Shown: one piece after another, positions 42,923 through 54,300 of the stretch | Layout of the letters: every line of letters starts with the position of its first letter | How positions within the stretch are numbered: the stretch's first letter is position 1 | Source of the DNA: Tricholoma matsutake | Taxonomy: Eukaryota > Basidiomycota > Agaricomycetes > Agaricales > Tricholomataceae | Length of the DNA stretch: 64,000 nt | Assembly (NCBI GenBank): GCA_026075535.2 | Contig: AP026538.1 | Coordinates: 4,092,001 to 4,156,000, forward strand | Direction of reading: 5' to 3' | Notes under the pieces: model-generated | The model's database searches: none | What the model saw: only the letters and a program-made list of their open reading frames with translations | What the model was told of the DNA's origin: nothing | Made by a program: the position numbers and the translations under genes

Positions 42923-43130
42923 ACAGCTTAGGAAGCCCCTAGCTGTGATAACTCAAACTCGACAGTTGGAAAGCCTCCAACTGTGATACATGAACTGACG
43001 GTCTACTCAGAAAGCCTCTGAGTACGGATAGCCGTAATGACTTGAGGAAGTACCCAAGTGAAGGCCAGAAGCCTGATACACTAGGAAAGCCTCCTAGTGC
43101 AATACCAATATAGTTGGAAAGCCTCCAACT
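42923..43130 (+). repeat. Row of six stem-loops with common AAGCC loop
   Basis: Stem-loops at 42923-42946, 42962-42984, 43004-43024, 43040-43059, 43079-43099 and 43112-43130. The loop is AAGCC in five and AAGTA in the fourth. Stems differ in sequence but keep pairing, e.g. ACAGTTGGA/TCCAACTGT, TACTCAGA/TCTGAGTA, CACTAGGA/TCCTAGTG. Stems 2, 3, 5 and 6 are perfect; 1 and 4 have a one-base bulge. Confidence 0.85.
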
Positions 43131-43176
43131 GTGACATACGAAGCCAAGGCTGAGTTAAAGACCTATAGTCTTAACA

Positions 43177-44573
43177 CCGTCCTTTCATTCGGACCAACAT
43201 GGAAGACTGCACGACCGGTTGCTTTCAACAGCCATGCCCTATCCGGAGCAGAACTCAACTATCCAGTTCACAAACAGGAAATGTTGGCAATTGTGCGCGC
43301 ATTGAAGAGATGGCGGGTGGACCTTCTTGGCTCTCAAATTGAAATTTTCACAGATCACCGGACGCTGCAAAATTTCAACTATCAGAAAGACTTATCAAGA
43401 CGTCAAGCACATTGGATGGAGTACTTATCACACTACAAATACACCATCACTTATCTACCTGGCGAGGACAACACCATTGCCGATGCACTCTCATGCCTAC
43501 CAGAAAGCAAGAACAATGGGCAGAAGACCACAAAGATAGCTTTGGTTTTCACAGTTGAGAGCGACCCCAAATTCCTGGCGAGCATCAAAAATGGGTACAA
43601 AATTGATTCTTGGTGCACTGGAATTCTAGACGATCTTAAGCGTGGCGTCCTCGATGAAAAGCTGGGAATCTTGTTGAAAAATGGACTCCTGTATATCAGC
43701 TTGCAACTAGTTATACCCAAGTACAAAACACTTCAGGAAGACCTTTTTCGATTAGCTCATGACAACCTCGGGCACTTTGGAGGGCACAAGTCCTATCTGT
43801 CACTCAGAAATGGATTTTATTGGCCACACATGAGGCGTGATCTACTTAATGCATACATTCCCGCGTGCGTCGATTGTCAGAGGAACAAATCATGAACTTC
43901 CCTACCACCAGGGCCCCTACACCCACTCCCTGTCCCTGACCAAAGATTTGAATCAGTAGCTGTGGACTTCATCGGACCTCTACCAAAGGACGACAGCTTT
44001 GATGCTATCATCACGATGATGGACAGGTTGGGTGCCGATATCCAGATTCTCCCCTGTAACACCGATATCACGGCCGAACAATTTGCGGTCATCTTTTTCG
44101 ACAGGTGGTACTGCAAAAATGGGTGCCCTAAGGAGATCATCAGTGACCGCAACAAGATATTCGTTTCAAAATTCTGGAAAGCGCTAGTGAAACTCATGGG
44201 AATAAAGCACAAAATGTCGACATCGTATCATCCAGAGACTGATGGATCCTCAGAGCGCTCAAACAAAACCGTGATCCAATGTTTGCATTTCCATGTCGAG
44301 CGCAATCAAAAGGGATGGGCCTGAGCACTACCAAAAGTCAGATTCGACATCATGAATACTGTATATGCATCGACGGGTTTCTCACCTTTCATTCTGAAAA
44401 CAGGAAGATCTCCACAAACCATTCCGCCTATCATCCCTCCCTCACTACGTATCCCCAACATCATCATCACACCGCCTGATGAATCATTTGAAAACAACCA
44501 AGCCAAGGTGTTTTTTGAATCAATGGAAGAGCAACTCCTGGAGGCTCAAGACTGCATGCTAGTAGACCGGTGA
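43177..44573 (+). pseudogene. RNase H end and integrase of element G
   Basis: RNase H: LSFGPTWKTARPVAFNSHAL, FTDHRTLQNF and GEDNTIADALSCLP. Integrase zinc region: HDNLGHFGGHKSYLSLRNGF and CVDCQRNKS. Core: VDFIGPLPKDDSFDAIITM, ISDRNKIFVSKFWK and STSYHPETDGSSERSNKTV, giving the D-D-E triad. Stops at about 43892 and 44322. The coding sense ends at 44573 in LLEAQDCMLVDR. Confidence 0.8.
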
Positions 44574-45038
44574 CCGATCCCTATGTAGTACATGAGCAAG
44601 CGTCGATGTATAGGGACCGGTAAAGCTGACTTTGAAAAGGCATAGTCAAACGTTGTGATCGAGGGAAGCTGAGTGCCCAAACGGGAATTATAGGAATTTT
44701 ACGACGCGTCGAGTCGCGTCAATGATAGCTCTATATACATCGACGCATGCTCATGTATATACGAGGGAGTGTTACGAGTCTACACCAGCAGCACAATCTC
44801 CCACAAACTCTAAGTAGTGACCACTATCGCTTGTATTTTGGTCCGACCATCTTTTATTTACATAATACAGATCGAGATATTAATATTGTACAAGCTACTT
44901 AAGTTTCTACCGTACATCGAATTCTACTAGTACACCTGTGAGTCCCAAGAGCCAAAAAATGTAATAAAGATAAGTCGCCCCTCGTCAAGACAAGAGGGAT
45001 GCAAACGGAAATGAAGAAAACTGTACACGAACACAACT
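44574..45038. other. Truncation point of G with inverted repeat and possible LTR start
   Basis: Bases of about 44588-44622 (ACATGAGCAAGCGTCGATGT) recur inverted at about 44733-44758 (ACATCGACGCATGCTCATGT). GAGGGAG then TGTTACGAGTC at 44762-44779 looks like a purine tract followed by an LTR start. No gene. The right end is the 3' flank of the F-box gene. Confidence 0.35.
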
Positions 45039-46907
45039 TCAAAAACTGGCGACACCACGCGCATAGAAAGTATCGAAGATAGGATCATTGAAAGCGCCTC
45101 CCACCCGGAACGGATCGACGGCATCCGAGTCATCATCCTCATCAGGTTCCATATCGTCCACATCCCGTGGTGCCTCCTTGAAAACAGTGACCGTCGTGCC
45201 GGGCGACACCTGAACGACATCCTCCGTAACGAACTCGCCCGCCTCGTCGACATATATATCCACTTCCTGCAAGCCACAAGAGCCCTTCTTCAGCCGTTCA
45301 CCAGCCATACTGCCAACAAGGACGACAAAATCCTGCAGCTGTGTAAATTCAGGTCGACGTATACAAAGTGATTGCAATTTGGGGCAGGGATTGCTGGAGG
45401 GCGATTGGCGGTGGTATAGGCCTTGCGGATGTAAAGCGTATAATGCGTGCGTCGACATCCCGCTCAGCTCAAGCTTGCGGACGTTCTGCAAGCTGTTAAA
45501 GAAGGCATGCAGGGTGCCGGGGCAGGCTTTTACCCGGGTGAGTGTAACCTTTTCGAGGAGGGGAAAGGGGCATGTCGAATTTGATTTCTTGTCTGCGGAC
45601 CTTTCTGAACGGCTGACGAGGCTCTTGGCACCTTCGTCCAAGGCAACTTCAAAGTGCCTTCCATTGATGTAGGAGACAAATATGTGCTCGTTGCCGTCGT
45701 GGAACCTGCCTGTGCCGACATATGTGAGAAGCTTGCCTGCATCGATATCTTCCGCCTCGCCGGGGTAAGCCGAGTCCTCCATAGTCAGGACTTGTGCGTT
45801 CGGTGCATTGATACTCTCTAGTAGTACCTGCGCCTCGTATGCTGACCTATAACCAATGGTAAGATCTCGAAGATTTGGAAGTAAAACAGGGCAAAGGTCG
45901 TCATCATTGAGGATGCTCTCATCTTCGTCGTCGTCAATATCGGGTAGATACGGTCCGGATCCACTGACGACGAGTTTGTTCAATGAAGATGCAGCAGCGA
46001 GGAAGTTATGGAATTCGTGGAATGATGGGCGGGTGTCTAGAGAGTGCGATGCGAGTTCAAGGGTACGCAGACTGGCATGAGAGTGATATAAAACGGAAGC
46101 GAGGGATGACCAGTCGACGTGAACTCCACGAAGGGTCAGATTTTTCAAGCGAGGGAGAAGTGATCGAGACGAATGCTCGTCAGCCAGGGTGAGGAAAGCA
46201 GGGCCTTTCATCTCGTGGGGCTGGAATGTGGACGAGTAACTCACAAAGTCGTTACAGCGCATCAGGGTTAATGATTCGAGGCAGGGGGCACCAAAGGTGG
46301 TAATGACGGGCTGTATTTGCTGCAATGCAGCGTACATTGGAGCCCAAGAGTCGGTTAATATGGCGATGGAGCGCCATCGACATAGATGGGGGAGCAAAAG
46401 TGAGATTGCGGTGCTCATGTGTATAGAGGAGAAAGGCGGCGTATAGGTATCGCACTCGTATTCCGAAGGAATTCTAGATGGAAAGTCAGCAAAATATTTA
46501 AATCTATGTGAAGAATGGACGAACTCGGGTTCTGAAAAATCCCAATCCTGATCTCTCGCATCAATGAGAATATCCAGCGGATGTCTACGTGAGCGTTGGA
46601 TGTAAGTAGTGAGATGAGCAGTGTTGAAAACATCGGTCGTATAAAGGGATATATCGTGATCTTCTTGAGCATGAACCATATCAGCAGTGACACAAAGGGT
46701 GGTCCATAGAGCTGGAGTATTAAGCGCGATATTTCGCCAGTGCTTATTGACGCTGGAAATGAGGAGGGGAGTCTTGATGCTCTCTGTATTGAAAGGAAGG
46801 CTGCGGTCACTGCCATCTTGTTTTGAGAGATCCTCTGTACCAAGTAAGAATATATAAGAAAGCAACTCGACAGGCAGCCTTTGGATCGGAGGGGTATGAT
46901 AGAACAT
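45039..46907 (-). CDS. F-box protein with leucine-rich repeats
   Basis: Single open frame of 622 codons. The N-terminal F-box (residues of about 7-60: IQRLPVELLSYIFLLG, then VNKHWRNIALNTPALWTTL) would bind Skp1 in an SCF ubiquitin ligase. The rest is irregular leucine-rich (for example LLPRLKNLTLRGVHVDWSSL, LLPNLRDLTIGYRSAYEA, FPLLEKVTLTRVKACPGTL), the probable substrate-binding part. The C-terminus is acidic (DDMEPDEDDDSDAVD). This F-box plus LRR layout is much expanded in mushroom genomes, so an individual target cannot be named. Full length, no break seen. A TATA-like context is not obvious. Confidence 0.85.
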   Translation of the reverse strand: MFYHTPPIQRLPVELLSYIFLLGTEDLSKQDGSDRSLPFNTESIKTPLLISSVNKHWRNIALNTPALWTTLCVTADMVHAQEDHDISLYTTDVFNTAHLTTYIQRSRRHPLDILIDARDQDWDFSEPEFVHSSHRFKYFADFPSRIPSEYECDTYTPPFSSIHMSTAISLLLPHLCRWRSIAILTDSWAPMYAALQQIQPVITTFGAPCLESLTLMRCNDFVSYSSTFQPHEMKGPAFLTLADEHSSRSLLPRLKNLTLRGVHVDWSSLASVLYHSHASLRTLELASHSLDTRPSFHEFHNFLAAASSLNKLVVSGSGPYLPDIDDDEDESILNDDDLCPVLLPNLRDLTIGYRSAYEAQVLLESINAPNAQVLTMEDSAYPGEAEDIDAGKLLTYVGTGRFHDGNEHIFVSYINGRHFEVALDEGAKSLVSRSERSADKKSNSTCPFPLLEKVTLTRVKACPGTLHAFFNSLQNVRKLELSGMSTHALYALHPQGLYHRQSPSSNPCPKLQSLCIRRPEFTQLQDFVVLVGSMAGERLKKGSCGLQEVDIYVDEAGEFVTEDVVQVSPGTTVTVFKEAPRDVDDMEPDEDDDSDAVDPFRVGGAFNDPIFDTFYARGVASF

Positions 46908-47555
46908 GATATGATAGGGAACGATGAAAGCAACTTGAGCATGGAATGAGTCTTTTATGTTGGGATCGGGCCTGTCCTCCTTTGTCTCATGGGATCAGCT
47001 TTGAACAAAAGAGCAGACATTGATTGACGCAACACCATCAGATCATATCGGGTTATTAGAATTGTCTTTATTGTTCTGCTGCCTGCAGCCTCATGTCATT
47101 CCTACTTTTGGACAAGCGTGGAATCTGTTTTGTTATAAGCATGCCCCCCCCGTTAAGAAACTTGAAACACAGGACAGTATACTTACTGAGTACTGAGTAC
47201 TGAGCATCTCGGCCATGTTGAAAGGAATGTCCGCTTTCTCGCGATCAGGATAAAGGAAACGGCAAACATGGCGATCGATCTCAGATCTACGTCGTTGGTC
47301 ACGAGGGTTCACTTCTATCGCACTGCCACACATTCCTTTGGACCTGAGCGAACTGTCACTGTCAAACTCTCGAAAGGTTTGACAGGAGCCAAAAATTAGA
47401 CGACTACGCATGAAAAAAAAAAAGTATACCAACGTTACAATAGCTACTAACATGGAGTAATTACAAATATGTACACGAGGCAATAAATAGTCCATACATC
47501 GAGAGGGTGCCTGCCCAAGCAGGTTAGGAGAAGAAAAGAATAGATATTTCAATTG
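46908..47555. other. Intergenic
   Basis: Upstream region of the F-box gene and downstream of the regulator gene; a 10-base GTACTGAGTA-type repeat near 47189-47205. No gene seen. Confidence 0.4.
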
Positions 47556-50500
47556 CTACGGCGAAGATACCAGACCATTATGTTTCATGAATCCAGGGTT
47601 GAATCCGTCATTCAACCCACCTCCGTGGTGCTGCGATTGTAGGTACTGTGAGGAGAAGAGATGTGCAACATCAACCCCCCCTTCATCAAAAAGCGCCAGC
47701 ATATCCGGGGCTGGCATGTACATTTCAGGATCCTCCCTAATCATGTCCATGCCCATTCCAGCCCCGGAATCCAAGTACGGGGACTGGCCCTGGTCACTTC
47801 CAGAGAACTGTGGTGGCGTAACGTGATTTGCCGGTGCATTGGAAGGCATCGGAGAACCCGAAGGGAATACACCTCCATTTTGGGGAGGTGTTTCACTGTA
47901 AAAGTCGGATGTCGTGAGGCTCTCGGGGCTGCTGTGTTGTGAAGGGAAGTCACCACCATGAGTAGATCGTGGTGCAGACGGTGCCTTCTTGCGCACAGGA
48001 CGTATCCAAGGCGGTCGGTGGCTGCTTGGGGGACTGTCCTGTTGTGCAGTCTCTAGCGGGATCTGCGTAACTAGGAGCAAAAGTTAGTCACGGAACTTGA
48101 CATGTGGTCGCGGAGAAGATAGTTACGTCGACAGAATTCTTCCATAAGATCCCCGGACCGGATGCCACACACATAACGACCACTGAATCGACGAAGGAGG
48201 GCAACACAGGAACGAAGAGCTTCCAGACCAGGGGGGATCAAATGTTGTAATGCTTCTGTCTTACAGTTCAATAAAATGGCGACCAACGTTCTACCTGCTT
48301 GCGTCAGCTGGTGGATCACATGTACGCCATCTGATAGTGCAACAACGCAATGAGCGCAGATCTGGTTCAGTAACCCCTAACCACTTACAGTACGTCATCA
48401 GTCCCTTTTTCGCGATCTGAAGATGAGTCGAAATGATCTGGAGGGCAGCATTCTGAGCGGCGAAAAACGCTTCCTTCTCTTGCTCGCCGGGTTCCTCATC
48501 ATTATTGGCACTCGTTCTCTCCGCCATGAGTTCGGAGAATCGGTGCCGGTATATCAACAATCGCACAAACTGTTCCGCACAATGTAACCGTTCAGCCTGG
48601 GTCAGTCGAATGGTATCCCCACTCGCAAGCGTCTCGGGGGAATGTGTCCAAAATGCGGGAATACTGCGATGGATATCATCCAGAAGCGCTTCTTCTTCGT
48701 GCATACCTTTGAATCTTCGTGATCCAAGAACGGAGGTAGCACGTAACATAAATGGAGATGCATCCCCACCATTGAGCGTCGGAGGCAAGTCGAGAACCGA
48801 TTCCAGAACAATCATGTACCGCAAAGCACAAACGAACGCCCCCATCCTGCATTCTGTTCCAGGAGGTGGCACGCCCACCGCTTCGCGAGTAATAAATTCA
48901 TCATCGACAGGGGCGGGCTCTGGCACATCGCAATCCCGTAATCGTAACAGCGATGGCCGACCAAAGTGAGCGCCGATCAGTTTATCCCACGTGTAAACAG
49001 ACCAGAAAGTGCGCTTCCGGACTTCGTCCTCAATTGCGTCAAAAACGTCGTAAGTATCAGCACGTCTGTGCAGCCCAGCATCGATGCACATCGTGACCGC
49101 TTCTGCAAGGAGAGCAGCCCCCTTAGAGAGCTTGCCAAGGCCAATTGCGTAGATAGCACCAATCAAGTTGGCTTGGATATTATATAGAGTCGGTCGATCG
49201 GCAATCGGGAGGGTTCGTAATCGGCCGAACAACTCGAAAAATTGTGTACCCGCAGAAATACCATCTGAGGGAGTCGCCCGAACGCGCGGGTCATCGATAT
49301 GGCGAGAAGCGAGACAGCACACTGAGACAACAAAGGCAGCGAATCCAGGTTCTCCCCATTTTTCAGGGTTTCCGTAATCCTATTTAGGATCGACAAACGT
49401 TAGAGTAACAACTGTGCACAAATTTTTAGAACGCTTACTGATAGAAATGTTGGGACATGTAGAAATGGGAATATGTAGTAAGTTGTTGACAAATAACACT
49501 GGACAAGACTTCGGATCATAAGTCAGACTAGCTCAGGACGCATGGAAAGGGTGGAAAAAAAATAATACCTGTCCATGAGGTCCGGGACTATATATGACGT
49601 CATGAGTCGCCATAGAGCTTGAGGGTTGACATCTGTGCGACGTGGTGTGCGATTCGGGAACCATTCGGTGTTGGCAGCATTGACGAGTCTGCTCGCGTGG
49701 TTTCGAGTCACAGATCGATCGGCTGATGATTTATCTGGATTGTTTGATGGCGCGTATCTTTCGAGAAGTAAATCAAGCACCGGCAATCCTGACGTTTCAC
49801 CTTGCCATCGGGTATAGCCTTCATCGTCAAAATAGAGATATGATGCAGCCAGAGACACGCGCGAGGTTTCTTCAACAAGGTTATCTGGGGTTGATCCGCG
49901 ATCTAGTAAGCCCTCACCAGGGCTGCATCGCTCGGATTTTGAAGGATTTTCGGTGAAATGTGTGGACGGATTCATAAGTGGAAAGACATGCAATGACGGT
50001 GGTGGTACACCTGACGGAAACTGCGTTGGACTATACATGAAGGGCAGAGATTGGCTGGAGGTAAGATCCATGGGCGACTGTCCACCAGCGGTATTTGAGG
50101 GGAGAACACCTCCTGCAGCGAAGACTGCAGGCGGGATAGCTTGAATGAGAGTCTCAAGATGATGCATTCGATCTTCCAAAGTCGCTGTGCGCCTAGAATG
50201 CACGATGTCAGGCAAACTATTTGCTCCGGATTAAAAAATCCGACTTACTTGGATTTATGAGGATGGCTTCTCTTACCAGGCTCCTCGAAGGTGCAGGCCG
50301 AGTTTGCAGTTAGACAAGCCTGACATGGATGACCTTCGTCGCACTTGATCCTTCTACGACTGCATAAGACGAGTTGAAGTTGAGCTCTTTGAATGGACCT
50401 TATCATTATCAAGCTTACCGACAACGATCGCATGCCCTATTATTGGAGTAAGTGGCATTGTCCAAGGGGGTGTATTGTTATGGTATAACTCACCTACTGA

Positions 50501-50580
50501 GCTTGAATCTCCTTTCCTTGAGAATGGACGACGTTACTGAGGATTGTTCTTGACTTTCAGTCATCGTCGTCTGTGGCATG
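47556..50580 (-). CDS. Zn2Cys6 fungal-specific transcription factor
   Basis: A spliced nuclear regulator. Start [14 protein letters not shown] at 50580. The zinc cluster is assembled from two exons (ACDRC near 50430, intron to about 50370, then [21 protein letters not shown]), spacing C-X2-C-X6-C-X5-C-X2-C-X6-C, the GAL4-type DNA-binding domain. After a basic linker, [15 protein letters not shown] is the dimerising coiled coil. The middle homology (fungal_trans) region spans about 49320-48390 ([41 protein letters not shown]). The last exon is Pro/Ser-rich with an acidic patch, a likely activation region, ending at 47556. Seven or so introns. Target genes not inferable. Looks intact. Confidence 0.88.
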
Positions 50581-51326
50581 ATGAGAGTACACGAGGAAGT
50601 GCATTTGGAAATTACCGTGACAAGTATAGATCAGGAAAAGTTTCTGACGTCGATCTCAGGTCCAGCCGAGTTGACCCGATTCGCGATCGCCGGCAACAAG
50701 ACCGAACCACTTCGCATCGTTCCCGTGACGACACAATTCTCGAATGCCGGACAGTCGCACCGCAAAAATAGCCCCATAGTTCCAACGATTTCTCAGCAGC
50801 ACGGTTCGGTTCTGGTTCGCACAGGAACAAGACTGGTTCGAAAAATACACAGCTGCATTCTAAACTCCACACTAAAATTACAAGGCACATGGTTCCGCGA
50901 TCGAGTTTCCCACTATCATAATGTTCTGTGATTGATCCATAAGCACTCGTCCACACGCAAAGCCATTCAATAATTCCTACTCAAACACATTTTCCAATTC
51001 GAAGGTCAATGACTACTCTCCTCTTAGGTCACCTAATACCCTTGCGCAGCACAGCACGTGGCAGCTCCAATGTCCATACAGCGGAATTCTCGATCATTTA
51101 TTTGCAGTACCTTAATGTTTTTCGGAAACATAAAATGACAAATGCAACAAGTGTTTCCAGATCCGCAAGATTATAGACTAAGAATTGATGGAGCGCTTGT
51201 AAGAAAATCCACAAAGAAAATGAGAGTGAAGTTAGTAAAAGTCAATGTACACAACACTCCACAAATACTACCGTGGCAGCATGTGAGTAAGAAGAACCAT
51301 ACTAAGAAATTGAGACTTACTGTACT
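50581..51326. other. Promoter region of the Zn2Cys6 gene
   Basis: 750 bases between the regulator start and the flippase stop. No gene; open plus-strand stretches look like chance. Confidence 0.4.
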
Positions 51327-54300
51327 TTACATCGCTTTGGGTCCTTCGAAAGAAAGAAAAGCCGAGTGCGACCCTGTATGATCGTCCTCTGAAAACCACT
51401 CCACCCCAGGTGAAGGATGTGGTAAATGTCTACTATCATAATGCGACACTGGTGGAGGAGAAGGGTTATCACCAGCGGTAGCATACGACGCTGAGCTACC
51501 TGAGCCCTCGAACACATGACCATAGGGCGACCCTTGATCATCCGATGGTCCTCGGACGTGCATCTCAAATACTTCTGAGTGGTTATGACTACGCTCAGGC
51601 AGCTGCACGGGATTATAAGACGGTGGAGCAAGCTGCGACGAAGTTGACGCCATTGGAGCATGACCTCTCCGTGGAGACATTTTACCCATGACGCTCGCTC
51701 GAGGGCTTGGTGGGGTGGTGGTGGTTTCCCCAGTGGCATACTTGTAAATGGGGTCAGGCATTGGAGAAGGAGCCGGGAGGTCAGAGGCAGAGTAATATGA
51801 CGATATTCGACTAGTAGATGATGGAGATAAGCCTGCTCCTTCGTCATGCGGATTCGGCATTAAGTGCGTTTGCTGTATAGGGAGGTCGTTTGCATGGATC
51901 GTAGGCGTTGAATCCATATAATTCGGCATTGGACTTCGGGAGGGACTTCGGTAAGGAGTAGGCGCCACTGTGGGCACTGTGGGCTCATATCGGTCACCAG
52001 AGATTGATAGATCCGAAGTAGAACGATTGTGCTGGAACATTGGTGTAGCCTCGAGGGTTTTGTGGCCGTCTTTGCGCTCTTTTCTTGCTTTGCGATGGCT
52101 GATACCGAGCTGATCCTTAAGATCACCTATCACCCACATCTCCCGCACAATGTCTTTGTCTAAAGGAATGTAAACGGTCTTGACAAATTTGATGATAAAC
52201 CTTGGAGCTGGAGCGATCCCATTAGGAATGCTTTATATCTTGTGCCACAACATTTTCGCTTACCAAGAGCAACAGTCGCTGATAGAAGGACTGTTGACCA
52301 GAACGTGACATTGCCATATAAGATGATGACTTCATCAATAAAATCGCTACTTTGGAAGAATGAAAAGATCAAGATCCATAACAGCATCGTCAGAGTGGAC
52401 CCTATCACAACGATCCATGTCATCATGGTCCAGCTAAAATCCGGATCGTCAGTATAGATGTCACGATCATGGACTTGCAAGGAAACGCACTAATTTGTAT
52501 TGAGTCCAACATATGTATTAGCCGCGAGGACTGCAGAAACCGCAATCGTAGTCCCAAAGTCCACAAGAGAGTCAATGCCCTTTCCATTCCATGACCTGCC
52601 AAGGCCATACGTCCAGACCAGAAAAGGGAAAAAGAAGACAACCGCCGATTGGTAAAGACCGTCTGTCATGTACAGCCAAAATTTGACGCGAGTGTACTCT
52701 AAGCCCCGGATACCACGGACATAGAGTTGAGGGAAGGCCAGGATTGCTTTGGCATTGAGATTTTGATCGAAAGCTAGTACAAGCCGTGTTAGCGTACGGA
52801 TATACAAGACATGTCACATACCTCCGAGGACGATCACAGGTAGCGAGGTGAATGCAAGATTGAACAATAAGATGAAGGTATAATGATACAGATAGGTTGC
52901 GGTAAAGCTGTTAGGGAACATGAATGTCAGAAATCATATTTCGGCATGTAGGAAATGAACTCTACCTATTCGAGGGCATAAACCAGAACAACGCGAAGGT
53001 CCAGATGAAGTTCTATGGGGTACGCAAGCCCATCAGCGTCACATCATGGAAAATGATACACGATGAGGCTAACCTTGTAAAAGAAATTGCCATGCATATC
53101 TGCGATCCGCTGGTATGACCAGCGACCATGTACAAGCAGAAGCTTAGTCAAGAATCGGAATTGTCCAAAGGCATAATCGGCCGACATGGCAGCCTGGGAG
53201 CCTTCGAGACCATACAACCCACATCCAATATTAGCTTCTTGGATCATGGCCACGTCGTTTGCACCGTCACCAATGGAGAGCGTCATTGCACTTCGGCCTT
53301 CTTTTACCTAAAAACGTCACACAGTATTGATCCTATCCTCTGGTGAAAATGGATCCAGCGACCCACCAATTTCACTGTCAAAGCCTTCTGAGCGGGCGAC
53401 ACACGACAACATACGACAGTTTCGCACTGCGTGCCAAGATTAAGGAACAACTGCTTCAACTCCGGATTCAATGCATGCGTGAGGGTATCTCCATCAATCA
53501 CCACAGCGAAGGATGCTTGAGCTCCAGGCACGAAACCACGTTTGCGTATATCCCACGAGGGGGGACCAAGAATGGAAGCAATCTTATTCAGACCCGCCTC
53601 GATCTGCGCCCGTGTTTGCTCCAAAGAGTCGGCCGAAAGGATCATGAGATCCATGTCATGCTTTAGGAGATTGCAGCTATAACCGATTTCGATGGCGGTT
53701 TGTACTTTGTCACCTAATTTGAAATGAAACTAGCCGCCACCACGCGACGGAAAAACAAGTACCCACCCGTCAAGATCCACAGCTTGATCCCGGCCCGATG
53801 CAACATCTCAATCGCCTCTGGTACTCCTTCCTGTAGTTTATCCTCCAACGCCGTCGCGCCCAAGATGGACAACGAATGCTCGACCATATCGTTCGCCTTC
53901 TCAACCAGCTCCTCCCGTCCCTCAATCGCATTCACCGCGGTGTCATACGTCCTCGACCACCCTAGATACTCGTCCTCCTCCAAATACCGATACGCAATAC
54001 ACAGCGTCCGTAGCCCACTGTTCGCAAACATCTCCATATCCTTGGTCGTCTGTTCCTTCAGTACTGGGTCGTGGTCCGTCCGTAGCCTGGCGTAAATAAC
54101 GCTGTCCGCGCCTTTGCAGTACAAGATCAGTCGACCATCCGGACAGCGCATAATCACACTCATCCTCTTCCGTGTGCTGCTGAACTCGAGTACCCGCATG
54201 GGTGTATATCGTTCTACTTGACCAATTACCTCTATATCCAGATGATCCTTCCCCTTGCCAATGAAAGGAAATCCCGCATCCCGAGCCGCCGCCACCAGCG

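Larger units (their letters stand above)
42423..43176 (+). mobile_element. Solo LTR H (754 bp) inserted in RNase H of G
   Basis: Begins TGTTA and ends TAACA, a perfect inverted terminus. RNase H reads CTGAV before it and LSFGPTWKTARPVAF after it. Contains a TATA box (TATATAAG, 42841-42848), two CCTCATGC/GCATGAGG palindromes (42667-42685, 42742-42760) upstream of it, and a row of six stem-loops downstream. A solo LTR arises by recombination between the two ends of a full element. TGTTA..TAACA is frequent in Ty1/copia types, but the superfamily is not proven. Confidence 0.8.
39616..44573 (+). mobile_element. Ty3/gypsy retrotransposon G, interrupted by solo LTR H
   Basis: Same family as bases 15-2970. 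Gag, D-H-G protease, RT, RNase H (split by LTR H at 42423-43176) and integrase are recognised. The C-terminal integrase, any chromodomain and the 3' LTR are missing after 44573. Multiple stops. Confidence 0.88.

Noticed and set aside
42923..43130. CRISPR array
   Set aside because: The units are hairpins with different stems and a common loop inside an LTR of a eukaryote, not identical repeats with unique spacers.
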